Assembly: GCA_024234995.1 (NCBI GenBank)
Contig: JACKNF010000009.1
Span: 62,001-126,000, forward strand
Reading direction: 5' to 3'
DNA length: 64,000 nt
Source of the DNA: Gammaproteobacteria bacterium
GTDB taxonomy: Bacteria; Pseudomonadota; Gammaproteobacteria; Competibacterales; Competibacteraceae
Under the pieces are notes generated by a model. The model worked only from the letters and a program-made list of their open reading frames with translations, did not search any database and was not told the DNA's origin. A program made the position numbers and the translations under genes. Positions 1 to 9,021 of this stretch are shown here, piece by piece (position 1 is the first letter of the stretch; the number at the start of each line of letters is the position of its first letter).

Positions 1-140
1 TGGGATACGCCGGTTTGGGCAGTCTGCAAAGACGTATTGAGTGGGCTCAGGGTATAAAATGCAGTAGGCGGTGTGCTGCCGCAGCCTATCAGCATAAAAA
101 TCCCAATCATGGCACAGATGATCCGGCTGTGTAGAGACAT
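1..140 (-). CDS. pqiC: PqiC-like outer-membrane lipoprotein (partial, N-terminus only)
   Basis: Only the first 46 codons are inside the window; the gene runs off the left edge. The ATG lies 5 bases after the pqiB stop. The translation begins with a short basic region and a hydrophobic stretch ending in LIGC, a lipobox with the acylated Cys at residue 20, followed by GSTPPTAFYTLSP. That start is typical of the DUF330/PqiC family of ABC-type auxiliary lipoproteins. In E. coli PqiC sits in the outer membrane and caps the PqiB tube that carries lipids between membranes. The position directly after pqiA-pqiB supports the call; the rest of the protein cannot be seen. Confidence 0.8.
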   Translation of the reverse strand, partial: MSLHSRIICAMIGIFMLIGCGSTPPTAFYTLSPLNTSLQTAQTGVS

Positions 141-145
141 CGCAC

Positions 146-1822
146 TTACCTCGTCTTGCCTTGAATCAATGCTTCCGGATGCCGCTCAAGATAGTCTGTC
201 AGCAATCTAAAGGAACGGGCGGCGGCTGATAGCTCTTTCAACATCCGTTGCACTTCCCGCTGAAGTGGCGAGTCTGCTGCCAGTGACTTTTCAGCGGTAC
301 CTAAGGTTTTCTCGGCAGTCGTCAGGGCCTTATCTGCAGTTTCCAGAGTCTTTTGGAGTTGTTCCAAGCGTGCAGTCGCTTCGGGCAATGCACGGGTGTT
401 GAGTTGATGAGTGAGTTTGGATGCTTCGATGGCTGTCTGGCGCAGCGCGGTTAGACTTTGCTGCAAATCGGTACCTATCTGCTCTAGAGGTAACCGCTGC
501 AATTTTTCCAGAAACTTGGTTAGGACGTTTCTGATTTCTTCCAGCGATGTCGGGACTGTAGGCAATTCAGGGTACGGTTCCTTCCAGACAATCGTCCGGG
601 GTGGCGAGCCGGGATAGACATCCAAATCGACGAAGAGAGCGCCAGTCAGTAGATTGCCAGTCTTAAGCTGCGCGCGCAGCCCTTTGGCAATGAGTTGGTC
701 CCAGAGGTTCTTTTGGAACTGTTTAAATACGTGCTCATTGTCATAGTCGGGTGATGCACCGATCCATTGGAAGCGATCAGCCTCGATCTCGATGAGAACC
801 GGGATTCGGGCAGTGAAGTCGTTGAGATCGAATTCTAACTTAACATCGATTACCTGGCCGATGCGAATGCCCCGGTATTCTACAGGCGCGCCTATCGTCA
901 GTCCGCGGACCGAACCGGTAAAGTGCAATAACCAGTGGCTTTTATGGATATAACTGCCCTCTTGGACACTTTGCCGGTTGGGATATAAATGAAAAATTGC
1001 ACCTTCTTCAGCTAATTGTCTGGATTCAAGATTAATGGGTGTCTCGAAAGCGAGGCCGCCGATCATTAAGCTAACGACGGAAGCAGTGTCAACTTTGACG
1101 CCATTCGCGTCCAGAGTGATATCAAATCCAGAGGCATTCCAGAAATAAGTGTTGGTACGCACTAACTGATCATAAGGGGCATTGACAAAAATCTTGATTT
1201 CCACAGTTTGCCCGTTTTCGGAAAGCCGGTAACTTGTCACCTGTCCCACTTTGATGGCTCGAAAGTAAACTGGCGAGCCAACATCGAGCGAGCCAAGCTC
1301 AGCGGCGCGCAGCGTAAAGCGGCTTCCCATTTGGTCAGTCGTCACTGCAGGTGGCGTTTCTAATCCTGTAAAGGTATCGGTGCGTTGACCCGTGGCGACT
1401 GGATCAACGGCGATATAGGCGCCGGCGAATAGGGTGCCGAGTCCACTTACACGGCCGGCGGATACGCGCGCGCGCTCTACCCAAAACCGGGTTTTTTCCG
1501 TGAGATATTGTTCAGTGTCCTTAATCAGTTTGGCGGTCACAATCACCCGGGAAAGATCTTCTGTGAGTTTGATGCTGCTCACTTGCCCGAACTCGACATC
1601 TTTGTATTTAAGTTTAGTTTTGCCTGCTTCCAGTCCATCAGCGGTGCGAAAGGTGATGGTAATAGTGGGTCCCTGCTCGGAATAGGTTTTGTAGGCAAGC
1701 CAGGCACCAATGGCGAGGGCGACCAATGGAATGAGCCAAACCAGCGAGAAACGGCTGCGTTGTTCAAGGATGGCTTCAGGGAGCGGTGCAGCTGCAGGGC
1801 TATCGTTGTGCGGATCATTCAT
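146..1822 (-). CDS. pqiB: PqiB, MCE-domain intermembrane lipid transport protein
   Basis: 558 aa, close to the 546 aa of E. coli PqiB. One N-terminal membrane helix (about residues 27-45, SLVWLIPLVALAIGAWLAY) anchors it in the inner membrane. Three MCE repeats follow, recognisable by recurring segments such as LEAGKTKLKYKDVEFGQV, LDVGSPVYFRAIKVGQV and LTIGAPVEYRGIRIGQV. The C-terminal 120 residues are a long helical coiled-coil region rich in Leu, Glu and Gln. Known PqiB forms a hexameric needle through the periplasm for lipid traffic. The start ATG overlaps the end of the upstream pqiA half by 8 bases, so the genes are probably co-translated. Confidence 0.95.
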   Translation of the reverse strand: MNDPHNDSPAAAPLPEAILEQRSRFSLVWLIPLVALAIGAWLAYKTYSEQGPTITITFRTADGLEAGKTKLKYKDVEFGQVSSIKLTEDLSRVIVTAKLIKDTEQYLTEKTRFWVERARVSAGRVSGLGTLFAGAYIAVDPVATGQRTDTFTGLETPPAVTTDQMGSRFTLRAAELGSLDVGSPVYFRAIKVGQVTSYRLSENGQTVEIKIFVNAPYDQLVRTNTYFWNASGFDITLDANGVKVDTASVVSLMIGGLAFETPINLESRQLAEEGAIFHLYPNRQSVQEGSYIHKSHWLLHFTGSVRGLTIGAPVEYRGIRIGQVIDVKLEFDLNDFTARIPVLIEIEADRFQWIGASPDYDNEHVFKQFQKNLWDQLIAKGLRAQLKTGNLLTGALFVDLDVYPGSPPRTIVWKEPYPELPTVPTSLEEIRNVLTKFLEKLQRLPLEQIGTDLQQSLTALRQTAIEASKLTHQLNTRALPEATARLEQLQKTLETADKALTTAEKTLGTAEKSLAADSPLQREVQRMLKELSAAARSFRLLTDYLERHPEALIQGKTR

Positions 1823-2456
1823 GATTTTTTTCCAAACTATCCCAGATCAATCGAGGATCGAAGGTGAGGGCAGCGAAGATGGTGATTACCACCACTGCTC
1901 CAAAAAAAACCGCGCCCGTCTCCGCGCGAATGGTCGCTAGATTTCCCAAATGCACCAGGGCGACAAGAATCGTCACCACATAGATATCCACCATAGACCA
2001 GCGGCCGATGGCTTCAGTAATGCGGTAAAGCCGGGTGCGGTCGCGAGGCCGCCAGCGGGAGTGAAGCTGCACTGAGATCAGCAGATAGATAAGGATCACC
2101 AATTTAAGGAGCGGCACCACCACGCTGGCGAAGAAGATCAGCAGCGCCAGCGGCCACATGCCGTGTAATAGTAGATAGGCGGCGCCGCTCAAAATGGTAT
2201 CGGACTGGGTTTTTCCCAATGACGTTACCGTCATGATCGGTAGCATGTTGGCGGGGATATAGAAGATTAATGCAGCGATTACCAATGCCCAAGTGCGCGC
2301 TAGGCTATTGGGTTTGCGGGTGTGCAACACAGCACCGCAGCGTGGGCAGCGCATACGAATCTGGCCGTCGAAGCGGGCGGGCGCCTTGCACAATAATTCG
2401 CAGGAAGGGCAACCGATGAGGGATTGGCGGACGGCGCTGGGTGGCCAAGGCTTCAC
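1815..2456 (-). CDS. pqiA: PqiA-like membrane protein, second half (split PqiA)
   Basis: 213 aa from a GTG whose first bases overlap the TGA of the preceding gene (GTGA); AAGGTGAG lies about 10 bases upstream as a ribosome site. The longer open frame upstream is out of frame with the first pqiA half and reads as non-coding. The protein has a zinc-ribbon-like start (CPSC ... CPRC at about residues 13-44), then four hydrophobic segments, as in the PqiA/YebS domain. E. coli PqiA carries two such domains in one chain; here each is its own gene. Role: inner-membrane partner of PqiB, probably loading lipids into the MCE tube. Confidence 0.88.
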   Translation of the reverse strand: MKPWPPSAVRQSLIGCPSCELLCKAPARFDGQIRMRCPRCGAVLHTRKPNSLARTWALVIAALIFYIPANMLPIMTVTSLGKTQSDTILSGAAYLLLHGMWPLALLIFFASVVVPLLKLVILIYLLISVQLHSRWRPRDRTRLYRITEAIGRWSMVDIYVVTILVALVHLGNLATIRAETGAVFFGAVVVITIFAALTFDPRLIWDSLEKNHE

Positions 2457-3061
2457 GGCGCGTATCTCACCTTTTCCCAGACGCGATGTGGATCGAGCGC
2501 CGCTGCTGCCGCTGCCAATACGAAGATTAGCAGGCCAAATGCCCACAATGCCAGACCCGGTACAATGGTCGCCATCCCCGCCAGTTTCACCACCGATACT
2601 AGAATGCCCAGCATGAAGACTTCCATCATGCCCCATGGTGTAAGGGTTTGCAGCAGCCGGAAAACCCCGGCGAGGTGTCCAGGTGTGCGTCCAAGCTTGA
2701 TGGGCACCAGCACATACAGCATTAGCGTCAACTGCACGGCAGGTACAATGATGGTGGTAAACAGCACCAGCGCTGCCAGTCCCCACATGCCTTGGTGGTA
2801 GAGATCGGTGACACCGGTGAACAGCTGTGTTTCCGTGATCTGCCCCTGCATTTCAAAGGCTAGGAAAGGAAAAGTATTGGCGATTATGAACAAGATAAGC
2901 CCTGCCAGGCTCAGCGCCAAGGTTCGATTTAAACTATTGCGTTTACTGCGATGCAACACCGCGCCGCAGCGCGGGCATCGGGTGCAGCCACCGGGAGGAG
3001 GTGGTTTGAGTTGTTGCAGCAGATCACATTCATGGCAGGTAATGCGTGTCTGTTGATTCAT
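2453..3061 (-). CDS. pqiA: PqiA-like membrane protein, first half (split PqiA)
   Basis: 202 aa. It starts with CHEC and CPRC cysteine pairs (residues 9-12 and 29-32) that would form a small zinc ribbon, followed by four predicted membrane helices (for example LALSLAGLILFIIANTFPFL and GMWGLAALVLFTTIIVPAVQ). This is one PqiA domain. The ATG has CTCCTAGAG-type purine-rich sequence on the sense strand shortly upstream. Its stop overlaps the GTG of the second pqiA gene by four bases. It lies 87 bases after the hybrid kinase gene on the same strand, so the sensor genes and the pqi genes may share transcripts. Confidence 0.88.
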   Translation of the reverse strand: MNQQTRITCHECDLLQQLKPPPPGGCTRCPRCGAVLHRSKRNSLNRTLALSLAGLILFIIANTFPFLAFEMQGQITETQLFTGVTDLYHQGMWGLAALVLFTTIIVPAVQLTLMLYVLVPIKLGRTPGHLAGVFRLLQTLTPWGMMEVFMLGILVSVVKLAGMATIVPGLALWAFGLLIFVLAAAAAALDPHRVWEKVRYAP

Positions 3062-3148
3062 GGCTCTAGGAGATAGCCTGAAACAGGCCTGAGAAGCGTT
3101 AGGATGCGAATAGGGTAATCTCGATTTTGTCCTGCTTGTTTCGTTTCA

Positions 3149-6100
3149 TTAGGGCTTGGCACGCCGATTCAGTAGGGTGCGTAATTTGCGGCCTAGCTCA
3201 GCTTTGCGATAGGGCTTAGCCAGCACTTCCACGCCTTCCGCGTGCTTGCCGCTTGCAAACAGCATGCGTTCAGTATAGCCGGAGGTGAACAGTACAGGCA
3301 GTTCGGGGCGGCGGCGGGTGGCTTCGGTAGCCAGATGAACTCCATCCATATCGCCTGGCAGCACAATGTCGGTAAAAAGCAGCGCAATCCGGGTGTTTAC
3401 GTTGAGAAGCTCAAGGGCCGTCTTAGCGTCGCCGGCCTGACAGGTCTCATAGCCTATACTGTGCAGCGCCTTAATAGCGAATAGGCGGACATCGGCGTCA
3501 TCTTCGACCACGAGAATGGTCTCGCCGTGACCTTCGAGCGGGGTATCAGCATCGGGTAGTTCAAGCGTCGCTAAGGTTTCGTTGTGAATTCGCGGCAGGT
3601 ATAGCCGCACCGTGGTCCCTCGGCCAGATTCACTGTATATCGTCACATGGCCGCCGGACTGCTTGACCAGGCCGTACACCATGCTCAGGCCCAGACCGCT
3701 GCCCTTGCTGGTTTCTTTGGTAGTAAAGAATGGTTCAAAGGCCCGCTCCAGCACTTCCGGCACCATACCCGTACCAGAGTCGCTGACGGCCAGCACGACA
3801 TAGGCTCCAGGCCGTATGTCCTGGTGACTGGCGGCATAGTCTTCGTCGAGAATGGCATTCGCGGTTTCCAATACCAGCCGGCCGGCTTGAGGCATGGCGT
3901 CACGGGCGTTGATTACCAGGTTGAGCAGGGCACTTTCAAACTGGTCAGGATCGACAAAAGTTTGCTCCAGATCCGGTGCCAGCGTGGTTTCGATCTGAAT
4001 GGTGGCGCCCAGAGTGCGGCGGATCAGTTCGATCATGCCGAGCACCAGCTTATTTAAATCGGTCGGTTGCGCTTGCAACGGCTGGCGGCGGGCGAAGACC
4101 AATAAACGCCGGGTTAACGCTGCACCCCGGTCGACCGCTCGCAAGGCTTGCAACGCCAGCTCATACAGCCGGGGATGAACAGCCAGTTGCTCGTGCAATA
4201 ATTCCAGGTTACCCATGATAATTGCAAGTAAGTTATTGAAATCATGGGCTATTCCACCAGTGAGCTGGCCAATGGCTTGCATTTTCTGTGCTTGCCGGAG
4301 CTGATTTTCCGCCTGTTTGCGCTTGGTGATGTCGCGAGCGACCACAATGGCGGCTAATTTTTCGGCAGACGGGGTCTCTGATAATGCAAACAGGTTCATT
4401 TGAGCGCCACTGATCATCATGGTCTGCTGATCAACAAGCGGGATATCGAGCGGGGCGGTGCGCGACTCGAACCAGCGCAGTCCTGAACTGGTTGCCAATT
4501 CGTATTCAGCGACCTGAATTTGCCGGGTTTCTAGCGCGCGGTGAATGATGTCGATGAAGAATTCTGCCATCTCCGGGGTGTGGACCTCACTGAGCAGCTT
4601 GCCGCGGACCGGAATAATCCCGGATGCGGTGCTCTCGTAAGAATCAGCAAGTGTTTCAAGGGGTTTTTGGAGGTTCCGGGATCCAGTTTTTGCCAGGAAA
4701 CGGCCTCGGGCCGGGGTAAGCCGGTGGGTGTCCCATTCCCGGCCGGCCGCTAAGACCTCGCGATAGCGGCCTTCCATATCGACGACGAACACCAGGTCGG
4801 GAATAGCCCGGGTCATGGCGCGTATCCGTGCTTCGCTTTCGCGCAGGGCTTTTTCCGTTTGGTTACGAAATTCGATCTCTTGAGTAAGAGATGCGTTGGT
4901 CAGCGCTAGCTGGGTCGTGCGTTCTAAAACCCGTTTTTCGAGTAATGCGTTAGCCTCACGCAATTCCGTCTGTGTTTGCTGCATCGAAGCACGCATATGG
5001 TTGAACGAGCGGGTGAGTTCGCCAAGCTCATCGTTGCGTTTGATAGGCAAATCATCGGCCGGAAAACCGCTCTCCAAACGCCGGGTTGCTTCGGCTAACG
5101 CCGCGATCGGGCGAGCGAGGGAGCGCGCGCGTTTCCGGGACATGTGATAAGCCGCAGCTAACATAGCCAATGCGGTCATGATTAGGATCGAGATGGTCAC
5201 GATGCTGGCTAAGCGTGCGGCGTGAGTTTCCCGCTCCAAACGTGCTTTAGAATCAGCGGCCATTGCCGAAATCAGGGCAGTAACCCGGTTAGCCAGCGGA
5301 TCTGTTTCAACGGCCATGCGATGCAAGGCCAGATTCCAATCTGCGGCTTGTCGGCGCCGGGTCATTTTTCTGGCCAGCACTACAAAGGTTTGCAGCTCCT
5401 GTTGAAAGTGGTCGAGGATTTGAGTTTGCTGGGGGGTTAGCAGGGGATTTATGTCTATCTGCGCCATCAATGGCTGAACAGTATCCACTTGTTCTAAGAG
5501 GGCTTTAGCATAATGCAAGCCGTTGATCCCCAGGGTCTCTCGTAATAACAGATGAATACTGAAAACAGCATTCTGAATTTTCATAATCTGCCCCAGCAGG
5601 AATTTGCGTCCTGGGGCATCAGGTTGCGCGCCTTCCTCGCGCTGCAACGCAGCAAGCAGCGCTTTTAGCTCCGTTACATTCGGTACGATCTCAAGCTGGT
5701 AAATCAGCCGTGCGGGCTCATTGTCAGGTGTGTGGGCTATGTTTTTCACCCACTGCTGGGATTCTTGCAGCTCAGTTAAGAGCGCCTGAAGTTCAGAGAA
5801 TCGCGGCAGAACGCACGTTTGCTCGAACCTGTGCTGACATTGTTTGATCGTCACGATGGTTGGCAGGATGTTCTGGTCCCAAGCCGTGCGCCAGCCTTCC
5901 AGAAAGTGGGGATCGCCCAGGCTGACCCAGCCGCGGAGACTGGCCAGCGAGTATTGCACACCGGCCAATACCTGCAAGGAAGCCTGGGCCATAGGTGCGC
6001 CTTCACGGGCCAGCAGGACAACCCGGTTACGTAATTCGTAGGTCGAGACCAGCGCAGCTAGCAGCATACTGATACCCACCAGTGCCACTGATAGATGGGA

Positions 6101-6169
6101 AAATAGTAATTGACGATGCAGAGGACGTTTTTTTGCAGGGTGTCCGGTATTCTGAGCGAGGATATTCAT
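3149..6169 (-). CDS. Hybrid sensor histidine kinase with C-terminal receiver domain
   Basis: 1006 aa inner-membrane sensor. Order: TM helix near residues 22-46; a periplasmic sensor region of about 260 residues, mostly helical; TM helix near 312-337; HAMP; coiled coil; a PAS-like region; HisKA with the phospho-accepting His at residue 642 (IAHDFNNLLAIIMGN); HATPase with N box (LVINARDAMPQ), DSGTGM and GSGLGLSMVYG; and a receiver domain with VVEDDADVR, phospho-Asp 934 (FTDIVLPGDMDG) and Lys in VLAKPY. The HDFNNLL type of H box with a fused receiver is common in hybrid kinases with their own phosphorelay. The response regulator gene lies 85 bases upstream on the same strand. The stimulus is unknown; the downstream pqi genes hint at envelope stress, which is inference. 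Confidence 0.9.
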   Translation of the reverse strand: MNILAQNTGHPAKKRPLHRQLLFSHLSVALVGISMLLAALVSTYELRNRVVLLAREGAPMAQASLQVLAGVQYSLASLRGWVSLGDPHFLEGWRTAWDQNILPTIVTIKQCQHRFEQTCVLPRFSELQALLTELQESQQWVKNIAHTPDNEPARLIYQLEIVPNVTELKALLAALQREEGAQPDAPGRKFLLGQIMKIQNAVFSIHLLLRETLGINGLHYAKALLEQVDTVQPLMAQIDINPLLTPQQTQILDHFQQELQTFVVLARKMTRRRQAADWNLALHRMAVETDPLANRVTALISAMAADSKARLERETHAARLASIVTISILIMTALAMLAAAYHMSRKRARSLARPIAALAEATRRLESGFPADDLPIKRNDELGELTRSFNHMRASMQQTQTELREANALLEKRVLERTTQLALTNASLTQEIEFRNQTEKALRESEARIRAMTRAIPDLVFVVDMEGRYREVLAAGREWDTHRLTPARGRFLAKTGSRNLQKPLETLADSYESTASGIIPVRGKLLSEVHTPEMAEFFIDIIHRALETRQIQVAEYELATSSGLRWFESRTAPLDIPLVDQQTMMISGAQMNLFALSETPSAEKLAAIVVARDITKRKQAENQLRQAQKMQAIGQLTGGIAHDFNNLLAIIMGNLELLHEQLAVHPRLYELALQALRAVDRGAALTRRLLVFARRQPLQAQPTDLNKLVLGMIELIRRTLGATIQIETTLAPDLEQTFVDPDQFESALLNLVINARDAMPQAGRLVLETANAILDEDYAASHQDIRPGAYVVLAVSDSGTGMVPEVLERAFEPFFTTKETSKGSGLGLSMVYGLVKQSGGHVTIYSESGRGTTVRLYLPRIHNETLATLELPDADTPLEGHGETILVVEDDADVRLFAIKALHSIGYETCQAGDAKTALELLNVNTRIALLFTDIVLPGDMDGVHLATEATRRRPELPVLFTSGYTERMLFASGKHAEGVEVLAKPYRKAELGRKLRTLLNRRAKP

Positions 6170-6254
6170 GTGTAGCCTTTTCCAAAGGCACTGGGAGTGC
6201 TAGCGAATAGGATGAGGAACAGGCCAGTTGGCAAGAGCGGGGTGCAAGAGGGTG

Positions 6255-6635
6255 TCATGGATGCTCTTGGCGGCTGAGAACAGCGCGTAACCGGGCCAGG
6301 CTGAAAGGCTTGACCAGGGTTGTTACGGTTCTCAATCCATTGAATTCAGCTAGAATTTTTGCATCGCTGGCGTAATCTGGATTATAGCCAGTGGTGATGA
6401 TCAGATCGGAGGCATAACCTTGTTGCAGCAGCCAGAGCAACAGTTCATTGCCGTCCATATCGGGCATAACCATATCCAACATGATTGTGGTCGGCTGGAA
6501 ATGGGTATAGCACTTCTGGGAGGTACTGCCGTCTGTAGTCACCATCACTTCATAATCCAGTGACAGGGCAACCTGGCGGACAAATTCTCCGAATGCGGGT
6601 TCATCGTCAACGATCAGCAGGCGTTTCTCATTCAT
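6255..6635 (-). CDS. Single-domain response regulator (CheY-like receiver)
   Basis: 126 aa from ATG 6635 (MNEKRLLIVDDEP). A TTG nine codons upstream is open but a poorer start. The whole protein is one receiver domain: acidic pair D10-D11, phospho-acceptor D54 (MLDMVMPDMDG), Thr in LIITTGY and the conserved Lys in TLVKPF. There is no output domain. It precedes the hybrid histidine kinase gene, so it may be the terminal phosphate acceptor or a phosphate sink of that relay, signalling by protein contact. The target is not visible. Confidence 0.88.
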   Translation of the reverse strand: MNEKRLLIVDDEPAFGEFVRQVALSLDYEVMVTTDGSTSQKCYTHFQPTTIMLDMVMPDMDGNELLLWLLQQGYASDLIITTGYNPDYASDAKILAEFNGLRTVTTLVKPFSLARLRAVLSRQEHP

Positions 6636-6945
6636 AAAGGATTCTGATTCCAGATTATTCAAAAGTTACTTAAAAGTGACAATTAATCAATTGGGCATGA
6701 ATAGTCTTTCGAAAACCAGCATGTTGATCATGCAATTATGTCAAATTCCGGTGTTCATTCGGGGAAAGCGTAACGAAAAATCCGGGGAACGCCTAGTTTA
6801 AGCCCTCCCCCAAGACGTAAAAATGAGGTAAGCCTCTGTTGTCTCACTGTCTACTGACGGAAGGGTGCCGCTCGTTAGTACGGCAAGCGGGCCGTTTGAT
6901 CCTGGCGTTGACGTGATCGCTCACCGGGCTTAACATTATTTTATA
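6636..6945. other. Intergenic region between response regulator and riboswitch
   Basis: About 310 bases without a credible gene, between a minus-strand operon and a plus-strand operon, so it must hold divergent promoters. An AT-rich patch near 6930-6950 (CATTATTTTATAAACA) just before the cobalamin element is the most likely site of the cbi promoter, but no -35 is clear enough to call. Confidence 0.4.
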
Positions 6946-6947
6946 AA

Positions 6948-7143
6948 CAATACCGGTTCCCAGGGGTAGCTGGCCCTAGGGGAATAAAATTGGGAATCTG
7001 GTGCGGCAGCCATGGCGCTGCCTAATCCAGAGCTGCCCCCGCAACTGTGAACAGCGAGTCACGCCCCCCGTAAACCACTGACCGGCAAGGTTGGGAAGGT
7101 TGGGCGAGCGACGAGGACCTGTGAGCCAGGAGACCTGCCGGTA
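6948..7143 (+). promoter_or_regulatory. Cobalamin (B12) riboswitch
   Basis: The segment shows the ordered landmarks of the cobalamin riboswitch: GGGAAT followed by CTGGTGCGGC, then GCTGCCCCCGCAACTGTGA, GCGAG, CCACTGACCGG, GGGAAGG, GCGACGAGGA, and the B12 box AGCCAGGAGACCTGCCGG at about 7121-7138. These are the conserved core pieces in the right order and spacing. It lies about 150 bases before the cbiM start. Adenosylcobalamin binding would be expected to shut off the cobalt transporter downstream by hiding the ribosome site or by termination; which of the two is not clear. Confidence 0.93.
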
Positions 7144-7290
7144 TTGCTATTTCATCACGTATTTCCGGGCGGGGTGTTCCGGGGTCGCGGACGGTCTCCT
7201 GCCTGTGTTGCCGCGAGTTCATTGCGGTCACTGACATCTTTTAGGGCGACTTCCCTGAACCTGCCGCTTGCAAACTCAGGGGAGATCGTT

Positions 7291-7977
7291 ATGCATATTA
7301 CCGAAGGTTTTTTACCACCCCTACATGCTGTTGCATGGACCGCAGCTTCCTTGCCATTCATTTTTTTTAGTGTCTATCGCGTCAATCGATTGATGCGCGA
7401 AAAGCCCGAAACCAAATTGCTACTGGCAGCGTCGGGCGCATTTGCCTTTGTCATTTCGGCGCTCAAGCTGCCGTCGGTTACCGGCAGTTGCTCTCATGCG
7501 ACTGGGACAGGCTTAGGGGCGATTTTGTTTGGTCCCTCGGTGATGGCTCTATTAGGAACCATTGTGCTGGCGTTTCAGACACTGTTGTTAGCACATGGCG
7601 GGGTGACCACTTTGGGCGCGAATGTGTTCTCAATGGCGATTGCCGGTCCCTGGGTCGCGTATGCTGTATTGCGTAGCGCGAAAGGATTGAAGGCACCCTT
7701 GGCTGCGAGCGTGTTTCTAGCAGCGATGCTGGGTGATCTGACCACCTATCTGGTGACTGCAGGCCAACTTGCTCTAGCCTTTCCTGATCCAGCCAGCGGA
7801 ATCGTTGGATCGTTCCTCAAGTTTACTGGAGTGTTTGCCCCCACCCAGTTACCCCTGGCGGTGATCGAAGGATTACTGACTGTGGTGATTGTTAATTTCT
7901 TGCGGGAATACAGCAGCGATGAATTGCAAAATCTCAGATTTTTACCGAAGCCCCTTGTCTCAGAGGCTCGCCCATGA
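7291..7977 (+). CDS. cbiM: CbiM, substrate-capture membrane subunit of cobalt ECF transporter
   Basis: 228 aa. The open frame extends upstream but the family start is at [10 protein letters not shown]; the conserved Met-His-Ile pair near the N-terminus takes part in metal binding, so the start at 7291 is firm. GGGGAGAT lies 5-12 bases upstream. Six or seven hydrophobic segments follow; [20 protein letters not shown] and [11 protein letters not shown] are family signatures. CbiM captures Co2+ and, with CbiN, CbiQ and CbiO, imports it for cobalamin synthesis. It is the first gene after the B12 riboswitch and overlaps cbiN by four bases. Confidence 0.95.
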   Translation: MHITEGFLPPLHAVAWTAASLPFIFFSVYRVNRLMREKPETKLLLAASGAFAFVISALKLPSVTGSCSHATGTGLGAILFGPSVMALLGTIVLAFQTLLLAHGGVTTLGANVFSMAIAGPWVAYAVLRSAKGLKAPLAASVFLAAMLGDLTTYLVTAGQLALAFPDPASGIVGSFLKFTGVFAPTQLPLAVIEGLLTVVIVNFLREYSSDELQNLRFLPKPLVSEARP

Positions 7978-8282
7978 AAGCACGAAATAGTTGGTGGCTG
8001 TTAGCGGTGGCAGCCGCTTTAATTGTGGCCTCGGTACTCATTGGCAGCCGCCATGAAGGGACTGAGTTTGCGGGAACGGATGGACAGGCGATGAAGACGA
8101 TCGCTACGCTGAATCCAGATTATCAGCCTTGGTTTGATTTTATTTGGGCACCGCCTCCTGAAATTGCCAGTGGGCTGTTCGCGCTGCAGGCAGCCCTGGG
8201 TGCGGGAGTGCTGGGCTACTATCTAGGCTTCAAGCGTGGCCAGCGCCAAGGCCGGCAGAGCCGCTCCGATGCGGGCGATTGA
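7974..8282 (+). CDS. cbiN: CbiN, small auxiliary subunit of cobalt transporter
   Basis: 102 aa with two membrane helices, one at the N-terminus (about residues 6-22) and one near residues 65-87, separated by a soluble loop containing FAGTDGQA and [12 protein letters not shown]. That layout and the PW-containing loop are those of CbiN. It overlaps the cbiM stop (ATGA), and its 3' end overlaps the cbiQ start by 14 bases, as expected in a tightly coupled cbiMNQO operon. Confidence 0.93.
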   Translation: MKARNSWWLLAVAAALIVASVLIGSRHEGTEFAGTDGQAMKTIATLNPDYQPWFDFIWAPPPEIASGLFALQAALGAGVLGYYLGFKRGQRQGRQSRSDAGD

Positions 8283-9021
8283 TCATTATGCCTGGACCAA
8301 TCGCTGGCGGGATTGGCATCCTGTGGAAAAAGGATTGCCCGCTATCAGTCTGCTGGTGCTGACCCTGCTTTTGCCGCCCTTAACTACCGCGCCGCTTGTG
8401 CTGGCAGGCGCGATGTTAACCACAGTGTATGGTGCTGGAATTCCCTGGAAAACACTGTTGAGTGTCCTGGCTGCACCACTGATGTTTTTGCTAGCGGGTA
8501 TCCCGTTTCTGGCAGTTTCAGTCGATTTTGCTTCCGGTTTTGACTTGACGCTTTCACCTGAAGGTTTGCAGTTAGCACTGGTAACGGCGATCCGCGCGCT
8601 TGCGGCGATGAGCTGCCTGGCTTTTTTGATCCTGACTACTCCATTGACCGATGGAGTTCTCTTGTTGCGGCGAATCGGAATTCCTGCCGGAGTGATTGAA
8701 TTGATCTTATTGATTTACCGGTTGATCTTCGTATTTTCCGAGCGGGCGTTGACCGGGCGCCAAGCCCAGGCAGCGCGATTGGGTTATTCGCGCCTGGATC
8801 GATCCGTGCGCTCGTTAGGCTTGCTGGGAGGCAACCTGTTTCAGCGCGCCTTAGAGCAGGCCCGCCGGCTGGAGATTGGGTTGATGGCGAGGGGGTATAC
8901 CGGTGAATTGCAGGTGCTGCCGCCGCAATGGAAACCGTCATGGGCCCGGCTGATGGCCGGGATGATGGGGGTCGGCCTGGTCGGTCTGGCCAGCGGCTGG
9001 CTGGCGCGCGGCCTGTCATGA
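8269..9021 (+). CDS. cbiQ: CbiQ, transmembrane (T) component of cobalt ECF transporter
   Basis: 250 aa from ATG 8269; a GTG 11 codons earlier is open but the family start [18 protein letters not shown] fits the ATG. Several hydrophobic helices, then the coupling-helix signatures around ARRLEIGLMARGY, the Ala-Arg-Gly type motif that contacts the ATPase. CbiQ links the ATP-binding subunit CbiO to CbiM. Its stop overlaps the cbiO ATG (ATGA). Confidence 0.94.
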   Translation: MRAIDHYAWTNRWRDWHPVEKGLPAISLLVLTLLLPPLTTAPLVLAGAMLTTVYGAGIPWKTLLSVLAAPLMFLLAGIPFLAVSVDFASGFDLTLSPEGLQLALVTAIRALAAMSCLAFLILTTPLTDGVLLLRRIGIPAGVIELILLIYRLIFVFSERALTGRQAQAARLGYSRLDRSVRSLGLLGGNLFQRALEQARRLEIGLMARGYTGELQVLPPQWKPSWARLMAGMMGVGLVGLASGWLARGLS

